A stretch of 64,000 nt of DNA from Pseudomonas brenneri (GTDB taxonomy: Bacteria; Pseudomonadota; Gammaproteobacteria; Pseudomonadales; Pseudomonadaceae), in NCBI RefSeq assembly GCF_007858285.1, contig NZ_VFIL01000001.1:372001-436000 (forward strand). The letters are read 5' to 3'. The stretch's first letter is position 1, and every line of letters begins with the position of its first letter. The notes under the pieces are model-generated. The model did no database searches. It was given only the letters and a program-made list of their open reading frames with translations, and was not told where the DNA came from. A program made the translations under genes and the position numbers. Shown here in pieces: positions 20,067 to 27,737 of this stretch.

Positions 20067-20624
20067 ATGTCATCCATTAATACAGGATTGAACGCCTACC
20101 GTCCGTTGCCCCCGAACGACCCCACGCCACGCGCCAACACGCCCGCCGAGCAAGCGAGCATGCAACGCCTGAATGATATTCGCAGTCTGTTGAGTGAGCA
20201 GAATATCGACGCCATGTTACGTAATCCCGAATCTCCCGCCGTAGCTGAAGTACTCGCTCAACTGAGCAGATTGATCAACAAGGATACCCTCAGCCTAATG
20301 CGCCGTGACCCTTCGGGGGATACCAGCAAGGCCCTCAGCGCTATCGCCACGTTGTTGAGCGAGAGTGCCATCCACAAACGTACGAACGAATCCCTGGGCG
20401 CCTATGTCAAGAGCGAAGCCAGGAAGTACGAGGCAACGCGTTTCGATAACCTCCTGCGGCTGAGCCTGGCCGATCCTGAGGCGGGGTGGGACACGGCCCA
20501 GGGGATATGGAGCGAGTTGCAGGCCTCGATCCTTGCTTCACAGGCACACGCAGGTCAAATCAAAAGTAACGCCAGCACGCTCAGGGGTTACGGTGAGCTG
20601 TTCAACATCGACAAAGACAAGTAA
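20067..20624 (+). CDS. Hypothetical 185-aa protein, alpha-helical, no known domain
   Basis: Starts MSSINTGLNAYRPLPPNDP; ATG 20067 has AAGGTG about 12 nt upstream and is favoured over GTG 20055. The first 35 residues are Pro/Asn-rich and look unstructured, like the N-termini of secreted effectors; the rest is helical and charged (YEATRFDNLLRLSLADPE, WSELQASILASQ). No signal peptide or transmembrane segment. The TRFDNLLR stretch faintly recalls TNRLDNMLRF near residue 100 of the 1390-aa toxin-like protein, too short to claim homology. GC is lower than in flanking housekeeping genes. Confidence 0.7.
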   Translation: MSSINTGLNAYRPLPPNDPTPRANTPAEQASMQRLNDIRSLLSEQNIDAMLRNPESPAVAEVLAQLSRLINKDTLSLMRRDPSGDTSKALSAIATLLSESAIHKRTNESLGAYVKSEARKYEATRFDNLLRLSLADPEAGWDTAQGIWSELQASILASQAHAGQIKSNASTLRGYGELFNIDKDK

Positions 20625-20705
20625 TCAGCCCTCTGCCGATCCACAGCATCACACTGTCGACAGTCGCAAGCCCCCAAGGCCAGCACCAGTGATTCGGTGA
20701 TTTGA

Positions 20706-20719
20706 TTGATCTGGATCAG
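20706..20719 (+). promoter_or_regulatory. Candidate ANR/FNR box upstream of ccoG
   Basis: TTGAT-CTGG-ATCAG matches 9 of 10 defined positions of the TTGAT-N4-ATCAA consensus. It is about 180 bp upstream of the ccoG ATG. cbb3 oxidase assembly genes are known ANR/FNR targets, so low-oxygen control is plausible. The distance is larger than usual and no -10 was identified. Confidence 0.4.
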
Positions 20720-20899
20720 CATGCCCTGAGTACGCTTGATCCAGGCACCCGCCCCAAGCATGCGGGGTGCTGCACATTGTCGCAGCGGCACCTGAAAAAA
20801 CCATCTGATCCGCTTTTTATCGATTTACCTGAGTCTGTTATGCAAACAGATTGCGCCGCATAGTTCATCCGCCTGATGGAGGCTGATGAGCGAAAGACC

Positions 20900-22315
20900 A
20901 TGAGCGATAGAATCCCCGTCCGATTAGTAGAGCATTTCGAGCCTGCACATCCAAAGAAGATGAAGGCCAAATCCAGCGACAACCAGATTCACACCCGCAG
21001 TTTCACCGGCCTGTTCCGTACCTTGCGCATAAGCGGTGCGGGCTGTTTGTTCCTGGCCTTTTTTGGCACCGTGTGGCTGAACTGGGACTCACGCCAGGCG
21101 GTGCTGTGGGATCTGGCTGAAAGCAAGTTCCATATCTTTGGCGCAACCTTCTGGCCCCAGGACTTCATCCTGTTGTCGGCGCTGTTGATCATCTGTGCCT
21201 TTGGGCTGTTTGCCATTACGGTATTTGCCGGCCGTGTGTGGTGTGGCTATACCTGCCCGCAAAGCTCGTTTACCTGGCTGTTCATGTGGTGCGAGAAAGT
21301 CACCGAAGGTGAGCGCAACCAACGAATCAAGCTGCAGGCCGCGCCCTGGGGTGTGAACAAACTGGCGCGTCGTGCCGCCAAACACACGTTGTGGCTGGCG
21401 ATCAGTGTGCTGACCGGCCTGACGTTTGTCGGCTATTTCACCCCGATCCGCCCCTTGGCCGAAGAACTGCTGACCTGGCAGATGGGCGGCGTCAGCCTGT
21501 TCTGGGTGCTGTTCTTTACCGGCGCCACCTACATCAATGCCGGTTGGTTGCGCGAAGCGGTGTGCATGCACATGTGCCCGTATGCACGGTTCCAGAGCGT
21601 GATGTTCGACAAGGACACCCTGACCATTTCCTACGATGCCGCCCGTGGCGAAAGTCGTGGCCCGCGCAAGCGTGATGTGAATCCCGCCGATGTCGGCCTG
21701 GGCGACTGTATCGACTGCCACCTGTGCGTGCAGGTCTGCCCTACCGGCATCGATATCCGCGACGGCCTGCAAATGGAATGCATCGGCTGCGCAGCGTGTA
21801 TCGATGCCTGTGATTCGATCATGGACAAGATGGGCTACGCGCGAGGTTTGGTGGGTTACACCTCCGAGCACCAGTTGCAAGGTGGCAAGACACATCTGCT
21901 GCGACCACGGTTGATCGGCTACAGTGCGGTGCTTCTGGTGATGATCGCGGCCCTGGTGATGGCATTGGTGCAGCGCCCCATGGTGTCGCTGGACGTGACC
22001 AAGGACCGGGGCATGTTCCGTGAAAACAGCCAGGGGCTGATCGAGAACATCTACAGTTTGAAGATCATCAACAAGACCCAGCAACGCCAGGATTACCGCG
22101 TGGAACTGGTAGAGGGCGATGGCTTTGAGCTGCAGGGCAAGACCGAAATCAGCCTGGCACCTGGGGAAATCACCGATGTGCCGGTTTCGGTGGCGCTGAC
22201 CCGTGACAAACCAACCAGCAGCTCGCAAACCATCCGTTTCAAGGTGACGGATATAGATGAGCCAAGTGTTTATAGTGTCGCCGACAGCCGTTTTGTGGCG
22301 CCGCTGAACCGTTGA
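20900..22315 (+). CDS. ccoG: Cytochrome c oxidase accessory protein CcoG (RdxA/FixG)
   Basis: Membrane-bound polyferredoxin needed for cbb3-type oxidase maturation; it acts as a Cu(II) reductase in copper delivery. 471 aa from ATG 20900. An N-terminal cytosolic part is followed by several membrane segments (AGCLFLAFFGTVWLNW, LSALLIICAFGLFAITVF), CGYTCPQSSFTW, and two 4Fe-4S motifs near 270-310 (CIDCHLCVQVCPTGID, CIGCAACIDACDSIMDK), then another membrane segment and a C-terminal Ig-like periplasmic domain. It is monocistronic here, away from ccoNOQP. An ANR-like site lies upstream and a REP follows the stop. Confidence 0.96.
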   Translation: MSDRIPVRLVEHFEPAHPKKMKAKSSDNQIHTRSFTGLFRTLRISGAGCLFLAFFGTVWLNWDSRQAVLWDLAESKFHIFGATFWPQDFILLSALLIICAFGLFAITVFAGRVWCGYTCPQSSFTWLFMWCEKVTEGERNQRIKLQAAPWGVNKLARRAAKHTLWLAISVLTGLTFVGYFTPIRPLAEELLTWQMGGVSLFWVLFFTGATYINAGWLREAVCMHMCPYARFQSVMFDKDTLTISYDAARGESRGPRKRDVNPADVGLGDCIDCHLCVQVCPTGIDIRDGLQMECIGCAACIDACDSIMDKMGYARGLVGYTSEHQLQGGKTHLLRPRLIGYSAVLLVMIAALVMALVQRPMVSLDVTKDRGMFRENSQGLIENIYSLKIINKTQQRQDYRVELVEGDGFELQGKTEISLAPGEITDVPVSVALTRDKPTSSSQTIRFKVTDIDEPSVYSVADSRFVAPLNR

Positions 22316-22346
22316 TATCCACGGTCTGGGAATCAATAAATCCCCC

Positions 22347-22370
22347 TGTGGGAGCAGGCTTGCTCCCACA
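22347..22370. repeat. Single REP palindrome
   Basis: TGTGGGAGCAGGCTTGCTCC followed by CACA forms a hairpin 31 bp after the ccoG stop and 30 bp before the next start codon. Confidence 0.85.
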
Positions 22371-22400
22371 TTTGGAAACATGTAGACCATTAGGATCACG

Positions 22401-23810
22401 ATGAAACGCTACGAGAAATTTGCCGACGACATCGCTGAACTGATCCGCTCCGGTGTCCTCGGACCGGGCCAGCGGGTACCGTCGGTGCGTTATGCCAGCC
22501 AGACCTACGGCGTCAGTCCATCCACGGTGTTCCAGGCCTATTACCTGCTGGAGCGCCGAGGCCTGATCCGTGCGCGGCCGCGCTCGGGGTATTTCGTCAA
22601 TACCCATGCCCCCAGCCCGTTCTCGGAGCCGGCGGTCAGCGCCCATGTACACGAATCCACCGAAGTGGACGTCAGTGAGCTGGTGTTTTCGGTACTCGAT
22701 TCGATCAAGGACCCGCAGACCGTGCCCTTTGGCTCGGCCTTTCCCAGCCCGATGCTGTTTCCGCTGCAACGCCTGGCCCGTTCCCTGGCCAGCGCCAGCC
22801 GCGAGATGGACCCGCGCATGGTGGTCACCGACATGTCGCCGGGCAACCCACAACTGCGTCGGCAAATTGCCCTGCGCTACATGGTCGGCGGGTTGATGTT
22901 GCCCATGGAGGAATTGCTGATCACCAACGGCGCCCTCGAAGCACTGAACCTGTGCCTGCAAGCGGTGACAGAGCCGGGCGACCTGGTAGCCATCGAAGCC
23001 CCGGCGTTCTATGCCTGCCTGCAGGTGCTGGAGCGCTTGAAGCTCAAGGCCGTGGAAATTCCCGTACACCCGCGCGATGGCATTGACCTGAAGGTCCTGG
23101 CCCAGACCCTGGAGCGCTACCCGATCAAGGCCTGCTGGTGCATGACCAGTTTCCAGAACCCCATGGGTGCAACCATGCCCGAGGCCAAGAAGCAGGAGTT
23201 GGTCGAACTGTTGCGCGGGCATCAAGTGCCGCTGATCGAAGACGACGTGTATGCCGAGTTGTATTACGGCCAACAGGCGCCCAAGCCAGCCAAGGCCTTC
23301 GACACCGAAGGCCTGGTGATGCACTGCGGCTCCTTCGCCAAGAGCCTGGCCCCTGGCTACCGCGTCGGCTGGGTGGCGGCAGGCCGTTATGCGCAAAAGA
23401 TCGAACGCTTGAAGTTAATGACCTCGCTCTGTGCCTCGATGCCGGCCCAGGCAGCCATTGCCGACTATTTGCAACACGGCGGCTACGACCGGCACCTGCG
23501 TAAGCTGCGCTATGCCCTGGAAGAACAGCAAAGTGCCATGCTTGCCGCCATCGCCCGCTACTTTCCGGCGCAAACCCGGGTCAGCCAACCGGCCGGTGGC
23601 TACTTCCTGTGGCTGGAGTTGCCGGAACAGACCGACTCGCTGAAATTGTTCCAGATGGCACTGGCCCAGGGCATCAGCATTGCGCCGGGGCCAATCTTTT
23701 CGCCAACCCAGCGCTTTCGCAACTGCATCCGCCTGAACTACGGTAGCCCCTGGGATGAGGCGGCGGAAAAGGCGATGGAGACGCTGGGGCGGATTGTGCG
23801 TTCGTTTTAA
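22401..23810 (+). CDS. MocR-type regulator (GntR HTH fused to class I aminotransferase-like domain)
   Basis: 469 aa. Residues 1-70 form a GntR winged helix (KFADDIAELIRSGVLGPGQR, SVRYASQTYGVSPSTVFQAY). The rest is an aminotransferase fold I domain with FQNPMGATMP, EDDVYAELYY and the PLP Schiff-base lysine K314 in CGSFAKSLAPGYRVGW. MocR regulators sense amino acids or PLP derivatives and often control an adjacent gene. Here the neighbours are ccoG upstream and a gene remnant downstream, so the target is not evident. The start ATG 22401 has AGGA 10 nt upstream. Confidence 0.93.
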   Translation: MKRYEKFADDIAELIRSGVLGPGQRVPSVRYASQTYGVSPSTVFQAYYLLERRGLIRARPRSGYFVNTHAPSPFSEPAVSAHVHESTEVDVSELVFSVLDSIKDPQTVPFGSAFPSPMLFPLQRLARSLASASREMDPRMVVTDMSPGNPQLRRQIALRYMVGGLMLPMEELLITNGALEALNLCLQAVTEPGDLVAIEAPAFYACLQVLERLKLKAVEIPVHPRDGIDLKVLAQTLERYPIKACWCMTSFQNPMGATMPEAKKQELVELLRGHQVPLIEDDVYAELYYGQQAPKPAKAFDTEGLVMHCGSFAKSLAPGYRVGWVAAGRYAQKIERLKLMTSLCASMPAQAAIADYLQHGGYDRHLRKLRYALEEQQSAMLAAIARYFPAQTRVSQPAGGYFLWLELPEQTDSLKLFQMALAQGISIAPGPIFSPTQRFRNCIRLNYGSPWDEAAEKAMETLGRIVRSF

Positions 23811-23842
23811 CAGGAGGAATTGGAACCGAATCTCGCGGTTAG

Positions 23843-23977
23843 TCCACTTTGTTGAATGCCATTTCACAGATTGGAGACGGTTTTTCCGAATTGGGAGTCG
23901 TCATCCTGCACAACTCGGAGGCTGACCGCCTGGACCCGTTCGCCCGAGAAGGCTACTCGGTGCTGCACAGTTTCTGA
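23843..23977 (+). pseudogene. Possible 3' remnant of an unidentified gene
   Basis: A 44-codon open stretch after an in-frame TAG at 23840, with protein-like composition (ISQIGDGFSELGVVILHNSE, then ADRLDPFAREGYSVLHSF) ending in TGA at 23975-23977. No start codon with a ribosome site. It reads like the C-terminal end of a larger protein left behind when the LysR-PrpF-CitMHS-OprD cassette was acquired or a gene was deleted. I do not recognise the family; chance cannot be excluded. Confidence 0.3.
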
Positions 23978-24047
23978 TGCTCTGATGGTGTCCGCGTTGC
24001 GTTCTGGGTCCCGGCTTGACGAGACGGCGGTTCTGAGCGGCGGGAGG

Positions 24048-24938
24048 TCACTTTTCCCACTGTTCGAGCAGTATTGAGACAAACTTTTCTGCTGCGGGGG
24101 ACAGAGAGGCGCCTCGTCGGTAAACCAGCCCCAAGGATCGATTCACAATGGGCTCTATCAAAGGAACGCTCACCAATGTCGGATGATCCACGGCAGGCAT
24201 TGCCAGGCTGGGCATTGCAGACACGCCTAGCCCGGCTTCTACCAAACCCAACGACGTCGACAGGTGTTGGACCTCATAGAACCACTGCGGACGCCAGCTC
24301 AAGCCTGACAAGGCATGGTCGAGCAACATCCGGTTGCCGCTTAGGCGACCGACGCCGATAAGACGATAATTGCTGAGTTCTGACCAGGTTACCGAGCTGC
24401 GCTCGGCCAGTTCATGATCACGTCGACAAGCCAACACAAAAGGCTCGTTGACCAGTGGCACGAACTCTATGTCGGGGTGCTGGCCACTCATCATATTGAT
24501 GCCAAAATCGGCTTCGCCGCGAAGTACAGCCTCCAGTCCTTCGTTAGCGCTAAGGTCCAGCAAGCGGATGCGGATTTGTGGATAGCGCTCGTTATAGAGG
24601 CGGATCACCGAAGGGAGAAAGTAGAAGGCGGCAGTTGGAATGCACGCAAGGGTAACCCGGCCGCTCTGGCGCTCTGCCAGCTCCCGGATGTTAAGTATTG
24701 AATCGTCGAAGTCATCCAGTAAGCGCCGTGCCTTGGGCAGGAAGTCTCGCCCGACGCTAGTCAGGCTGACTCTCCTTGTCGTGCGATCAAGCAGTGACGT
24801 TCCCAGCCCCTCCTCAAGTTTTTTCATCCTGCGGCTTAGTGCTGGCTGGGATAGGTTCAATGCATCAGCAGCTTCGTGAAAGCTTCCAAGTTCAGCGATT
24901 TTCACGAAAGATCGAATGTCATTCAGCTCATAATGCAT
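24048..24938 (-). CDS. LysR-family transcriptional regulator
   Basis: 296 aa from ATG 24938 (GGAGAG about 9 nt upstream). N-terminal winged helix with SFVKIAELGSFHEAADALNL and SQPALSRRMKKLEEGLGTSL, then a type-2 periplasmic-binding effector domain (DFGINMMSGQHPDIEFVPL, GLVEAGLGVSAMPSLAMP). It is divergently oriented to the PrpF-CitMHS-OprD genes, the classic layout for a LysR activator of the neighbouring catabolic or uptake operon, with a tricarboxylic or related acid as inferred co-inducer. GalR, regulator of gallate genes in P. putida, has the same neighbour type (galD). Confidence 0.93.
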   Translation of the reverse strand: MHYELNDIRSFVKIAELGSFHEAADALNLSQPALSRRMKKLEEGLGTSLLDRTTRRVSLTSVGRDFLPKARRLLDDFDDSILNIRELAERQSGRVTLACIPTAAFYFLPSVIRLYNERYPQIRIRLLDLSANEGLEAVLRGEADFGINMMSGQHPDIEFVPLVNEPFVLACRRDHELAERSSVTWSELSNYRLIGVGRLSGNRMLLDHALSGLSWRPQWFYEVQHLSTSLGLVEAGLGVSAMPSLAMPAVDHPTLVSVPLIEPIVNRSLGLVYRRGASLSPAAEKFVSILLEQWEK

Positions 24939-24997
24939 TTTTTTATCTCTCCAGAAGGACACGATGAAGCGTAGTCATCCTAGATAACTCATTTGCC

Positions 24998-25026
24998 ATA
25001 CGCAATAATCAGGCTGATATTTGCAT
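24998..25026. promoter_or_regulatory. Candidate LysR operator in the divergent promoter region
   Basis: Imperfect dyad ATACGCAAT...ATATTTGCAT around a 10-bp centre, 60 bp upstream of the LysR start codon and about 80 bp upstream of the PrpF start. A second short dyad, CAAT-N7-ATTG, lies near 25073. The region is AT-rich compared with the rest of the window. Location and symmetry fit a LysR site; no consensus is known to me for this regulator. Confidence 0.35.
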
Positions 25027-25104
25027 TGGATACAATTTTAAAACCTTGAGACTCTTGCTCACAAGACATCAATTACCCCGATTGATTAAAAAGAGTCAGT
25101 GTCT

Positions 25105-26187
25105 ATGCAACGAATTCCCTGTGTGCTTATGCGCGGTGGTACTTCCAAGGGCCCAGTTTTTCTCGCATGGGATCTACCCGTTGCGATCGAAGAGCGCGAT
25201 GAACTGCTGCTCAATCTCATGGGCTCTGGCCATGAGTTGGAAATTGACGGTATCGGTGGTGGCAGCCCACAAACCAGCAAGGTTGCGATCGTCAGCCCGT
25301 CACTGCACCCCGACGCGGATGTCGACTATCTGTTCGTACAGGTCATGGTCTCCCAGCGCCGCGTAGACACAGCGCCCAATTGCGGCAATATGCTATGCGC
25401 CGTTGGCCCATTTGCCATCGAGCAGGGCTTGGTTAAAGCCTCCCAGGACCAAACTCGCGTGCGTATTCGCAACATCAATACGGGAACGTTTGTAAATGCA
25501 GAGGTACAGACCCCAGGCGGGAAGGTCAGCTATGAAGGCGACACGGCTATAGATGGAGTGCCTGGTACTGCCGCTGCCGTGCAACTCACCTTCCTCGATG
25601 CCGCAGGTTGCAAGACCGGTAAACTTTTCCCAACGGGGCAAACGCAGGATCTGATCGACGGCATTGCGTTGACTTGCATCGATATGGCGATGCCCATGAT
25701 GATCGTTGAGGCTGGCCAATTGGGTAAACGCGGTGATGAGACCCCAGCAGAACTGGATGCCGATAAAGCGTTTCTGCACCGTTTAGAGTCCCTGAGACTG
25801 CAAGCGGGCCGAGCAATGGGCCTGGGTGACGTCAGTGACAAAGTGATTCCCAAGCCTGTATTGGTGTCGCCGGCGAGGGTTGGTGGCACGATTTCGGTGC
25901 GCTATTTCATGCCGCACAGCTGCCATCGCGCCTTGGCTATCACAGGTTCAATTGGCTTGGCCACAGCGTGCGTCACCCAAGGTAGTGTGGTCGCACAGTT
26001 GCTCGGCGAAGCGAGCGAGCCACGGTTGAACCAAGTGCGAATTGAACATCCAAGTGGCGCAATAGACGTTGTGTTGTCCTACACAGGTGCGCATGCTGAG
26101 ACCATTCGCGCTTCAGTAGTGCGAACATCACGTAGGTTGTTTTCCGGTTATGTCTACGCCACGGGCTCCCAGCGACTTGCCGGATAA
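25105..26187 (+). CDS. PrpF/GalD-family isomerase (methylaconitate / 4-oxalomesaconate type)
   Basis: 360 aa. PrpF-family proteins have a DapF-like fold and move double bonds by proton transfer in unsaturated tricarboxylates (3-methylaconitate, 4-oxalomesaconate, aconitate). Family features: RGGTSKGPVFL near the N-terminus, DGIGGGSPQTSKVAIV, VDTAPNCGNML, SYEGDTAIDGVPG and SVRYFMPHSCHRALAITG. ATG 25105 is preferred over GTG 25099. The neighbours are a CitMHS carrier and an OprD-type porin; no prpBCD, acnD or gallate dioxygenase gene is nearby. The substrate is therefore more likely an imported aconitate- or oxalomesaconate-like acid than methylcitrate-cycle methylaconitate. Confidence 0.88.
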   Translation: MQRIPCVLMRGGTSKGPVFLAWDLPVAIEERDELLLNLMGSGHELEIDGIGGGSPQTSKVAIVSPSLHPDADVDYLFVQVMVSQRRVDTAPNCGNMLCAVGPFAIEQGLVKASQDQTRVRIRNINTGTFVNAEVQTPGGKVSYEGDTAIDGVPGTAAAVQLTFLDAAGCKTGKLFPTGQTQDLIDGIALTCIDMAMPMMIVEAGQLGKRGDETPAELDADKAFLHRLESLRLQAGRAMGLGDVSDKVIPKPVLVSPARVGGTISVRYFMPHSCHRALAITGSIGLATACVTQGSVVAQLLGEASEPRLNQVRIEHPSGAIDVVLSYTGAHAETIRASVVRTSRRLFSGYVYATGSQRLAG

Positions 26188-26341
26188 CGCCCCTTGGTCA
26201 TGCCGGTCAAGGCTGACCTGAAACCGCTTCAATATTCACTGAATGTTCCCGCTGGGCAATGTCTATCGTGCCGCCTGGCGGGTTCGCGGTTGTACGCCTG
26301 CGCGTCGGCCACGCAACTCACAATAACAAGAGAATCAACCT

Positions 26342-27646
26342 ATGCTCGCATTGCTTGGCTTGGCCATGGTGGTGGTGTTCACCTTCCTGATAATGACTAA
26401 ACGGCTTTCGCCAATTGTCGCGTTGACAGTGGTGCCAATCATCTTTGCTGTCATTGGCGGCTTTAGTGGTACCACTGGCAAAATGATGCTAGATGGCTTG
26501 AAAATGGTCGCGCCTTCAGCAGCACTTTTGCTGTTCGCCATTCTATTTTTCGGCCTGATGATCGACGCCGGGCTGTTCGACCCGCTGATTCGCAAGATCC
26601 TCAAGCGAGTCAATGGAGACCCGATAAAGATCGCTGTCGGTACCGCGTTGCTCTCATTGGTGGTAGCCCTGGACGGTGATGGCACGACTACTTACATGAT
26701 TACCTGTGCGGCGATGCTCCCCCTTTACAAACGCATCGGCATGAATCCCATGATCCTGGCGACCATCGCCATGCTGTCATTGAGCATCATGAGTGGAATG
26801 ACTCCCTGGGGTGGCCCGGCGACTCGTGCTATCGCCGCGCTAGGCCTGGATGCCGGTGAATACTTTGTTCCCCTGCTACCTACCATGATTGGGGGGGCAA
26901 CATGGGTAGTCTTCACCGCGTTTCTGCTGGGTCGAGGCGAACGCAAGCGGATCGGTAATATCCAGCTGGAGAGTGGCGGTGGCAACTGCTACATAAAAGC
27001 GATACTCGAAGACACCCCGCACAAACGCCCAAAGCTGGCCTATGTCAACCTGCTGCTGGTCATCGTGGTGATGGTCGCGCTTGTGATGGGGCTTATGCAC
27101 TCCGCGATCCTGTTCCTCATCGGGTTTGTATTGGCGCTAATGATCAACTATCCGCAGCTGGATATTCAGAAGGAACGTATTCTGGCTCACTCGGGCAACG
27201 CCATGACCGTGGTACTTCTGGTCTTTGCAGCGGGTATTTTTGCCGGGATTTTTTCCGGCACGAAGATGGTCGACTCTCTCGCGCAAACCCTGGTTGACTG
27301 GATTCCGCCGTCTTGGGGGCACCTGTTCCCTCTCGTGGTGGCGATTACCAGCATGCCCCTGACGTTTGTCCTTTCAAACGATGCCTATTACTTCGGCGTA
27401 GTACCTATCCTGGCGAATGCCGCGGCCGCCTATGGCATTGATCCGCTAGAGATCGCCCGTGCTTCGATTCTCGGTCAACCGGTACACCTGATGAGTCCGC
27501 TGGTAGCCTCAACCCTGTTATTGGTCGGTATGGTCGATCGAGATATCGGCGACTTCCAGAAAGCCACGTTCAAATGGGCGCTGCTCACATCCCTGGTCGT
27601 TACCGCACTCGCGCTGCTGACCGGGGCGATAAGTCTCTTCACCTAA
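26342..27646 (+). CDS. CitMHS-family divalent-metal/citrate-type transporter
   Basis: 434 aa, strongly hydrophobic with about 11-12 membrane helices. CitMHS proteins co-transport tricarboxylates complexed with Mg2+ or other divalent ions with protons. Typical segments: LSPIVALTVVPIIFAVIGGF, ALDGDGTTTYMITCAAMLPL, MSGMTPWGGPATRAIAALG, FVLSNDAYYFGVVPILAN. It lies 154 bp after the PrpF gene, probably in one operon with the porin, and is the inner-membrane step of the same uptake route. Confidence 0.92.
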   Translation: MLALLGLAMVVVFTFLIMTKRLSPIVALTVVPIIFAVIGGFSGTTGKMMLDGLKMVAPSAALLLFAILFFGLMIDAGLFDPLIRKILKRVNGDPIKIAVGTALLSLVVALDGDGTTTYMITCAAMLPLYKRIGMNPMILATIAMLSLSIMSGMTPWGGPATRAIAALGLDAGEYFVPLLPTMIGGATWVVFTAFLLGRGERKRIGNIQLESGGGNCYIKAILEDTPHKRPKLAYVNLLLVIVVMVALVMGLMHSAILFLIGFVLALMINYPQLDIQKERILAHSGNAMTVVLLVFAAGIFAGIFSGTKMVDSLAQTLVDWIPPSWGHLFPLVVAITSMPLTFVLSNDAYYFGVVPILANAAAAYGIDPLEIARASILGQPVHLMSPLVASTLLLVGMVDRDIGDFQKATFKWALLTSLVVTALALLTGAISLFT

Positions 27647-27737
27647 CTCACCCAGGCTGCTTCTTTTTTTCTAACGCCCCTCGCCAGCGGGGAGCGCAAT
27701 ACCCTGCACCTCAAATAACAACAATGAGTCGTTTGCC

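Noticed and set aside
20067-20624. Homology between the 185-aa protein and the toxin N-terminus
   Set aside because: The resemblance is limited to about 8 residues (TRFDNLLR versus TNRLDNMLRF), not enough to claim relationship without a search.
20653-20664. ACTGTCGACAGT as a true member of the three-copy element
   Set aside because: It lacks the 3-bp spacer, lies after a gene stop and over 230 bp from the next start; noted as uncertain only.
21089-22399. 436-codon open frame on the minus strand across ccoG
   Set aside because: It is entirely antisense to a well-supported CcoG gene, with His/Gln-rich composition typical of the antisense frame of GC-rich coding DNA and no ribosome site.
23856-24077. 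73-codon plus-strand frame between the MocR and LysR genes
   Set aside because: Composition is Ser/Thr/Arg-rich shadow type and it runs into the LysR gene antisense; the other frame of this stretch gives the more protein-like remnant.
25105-26187. Assigning the isomerase as PrpF of the methylcitrate cycle or as GalD of gallate degradation
   Set aside because: No prpB/prpC/acnD or galA/galB/galC genes are nearby, so only the family name is given.
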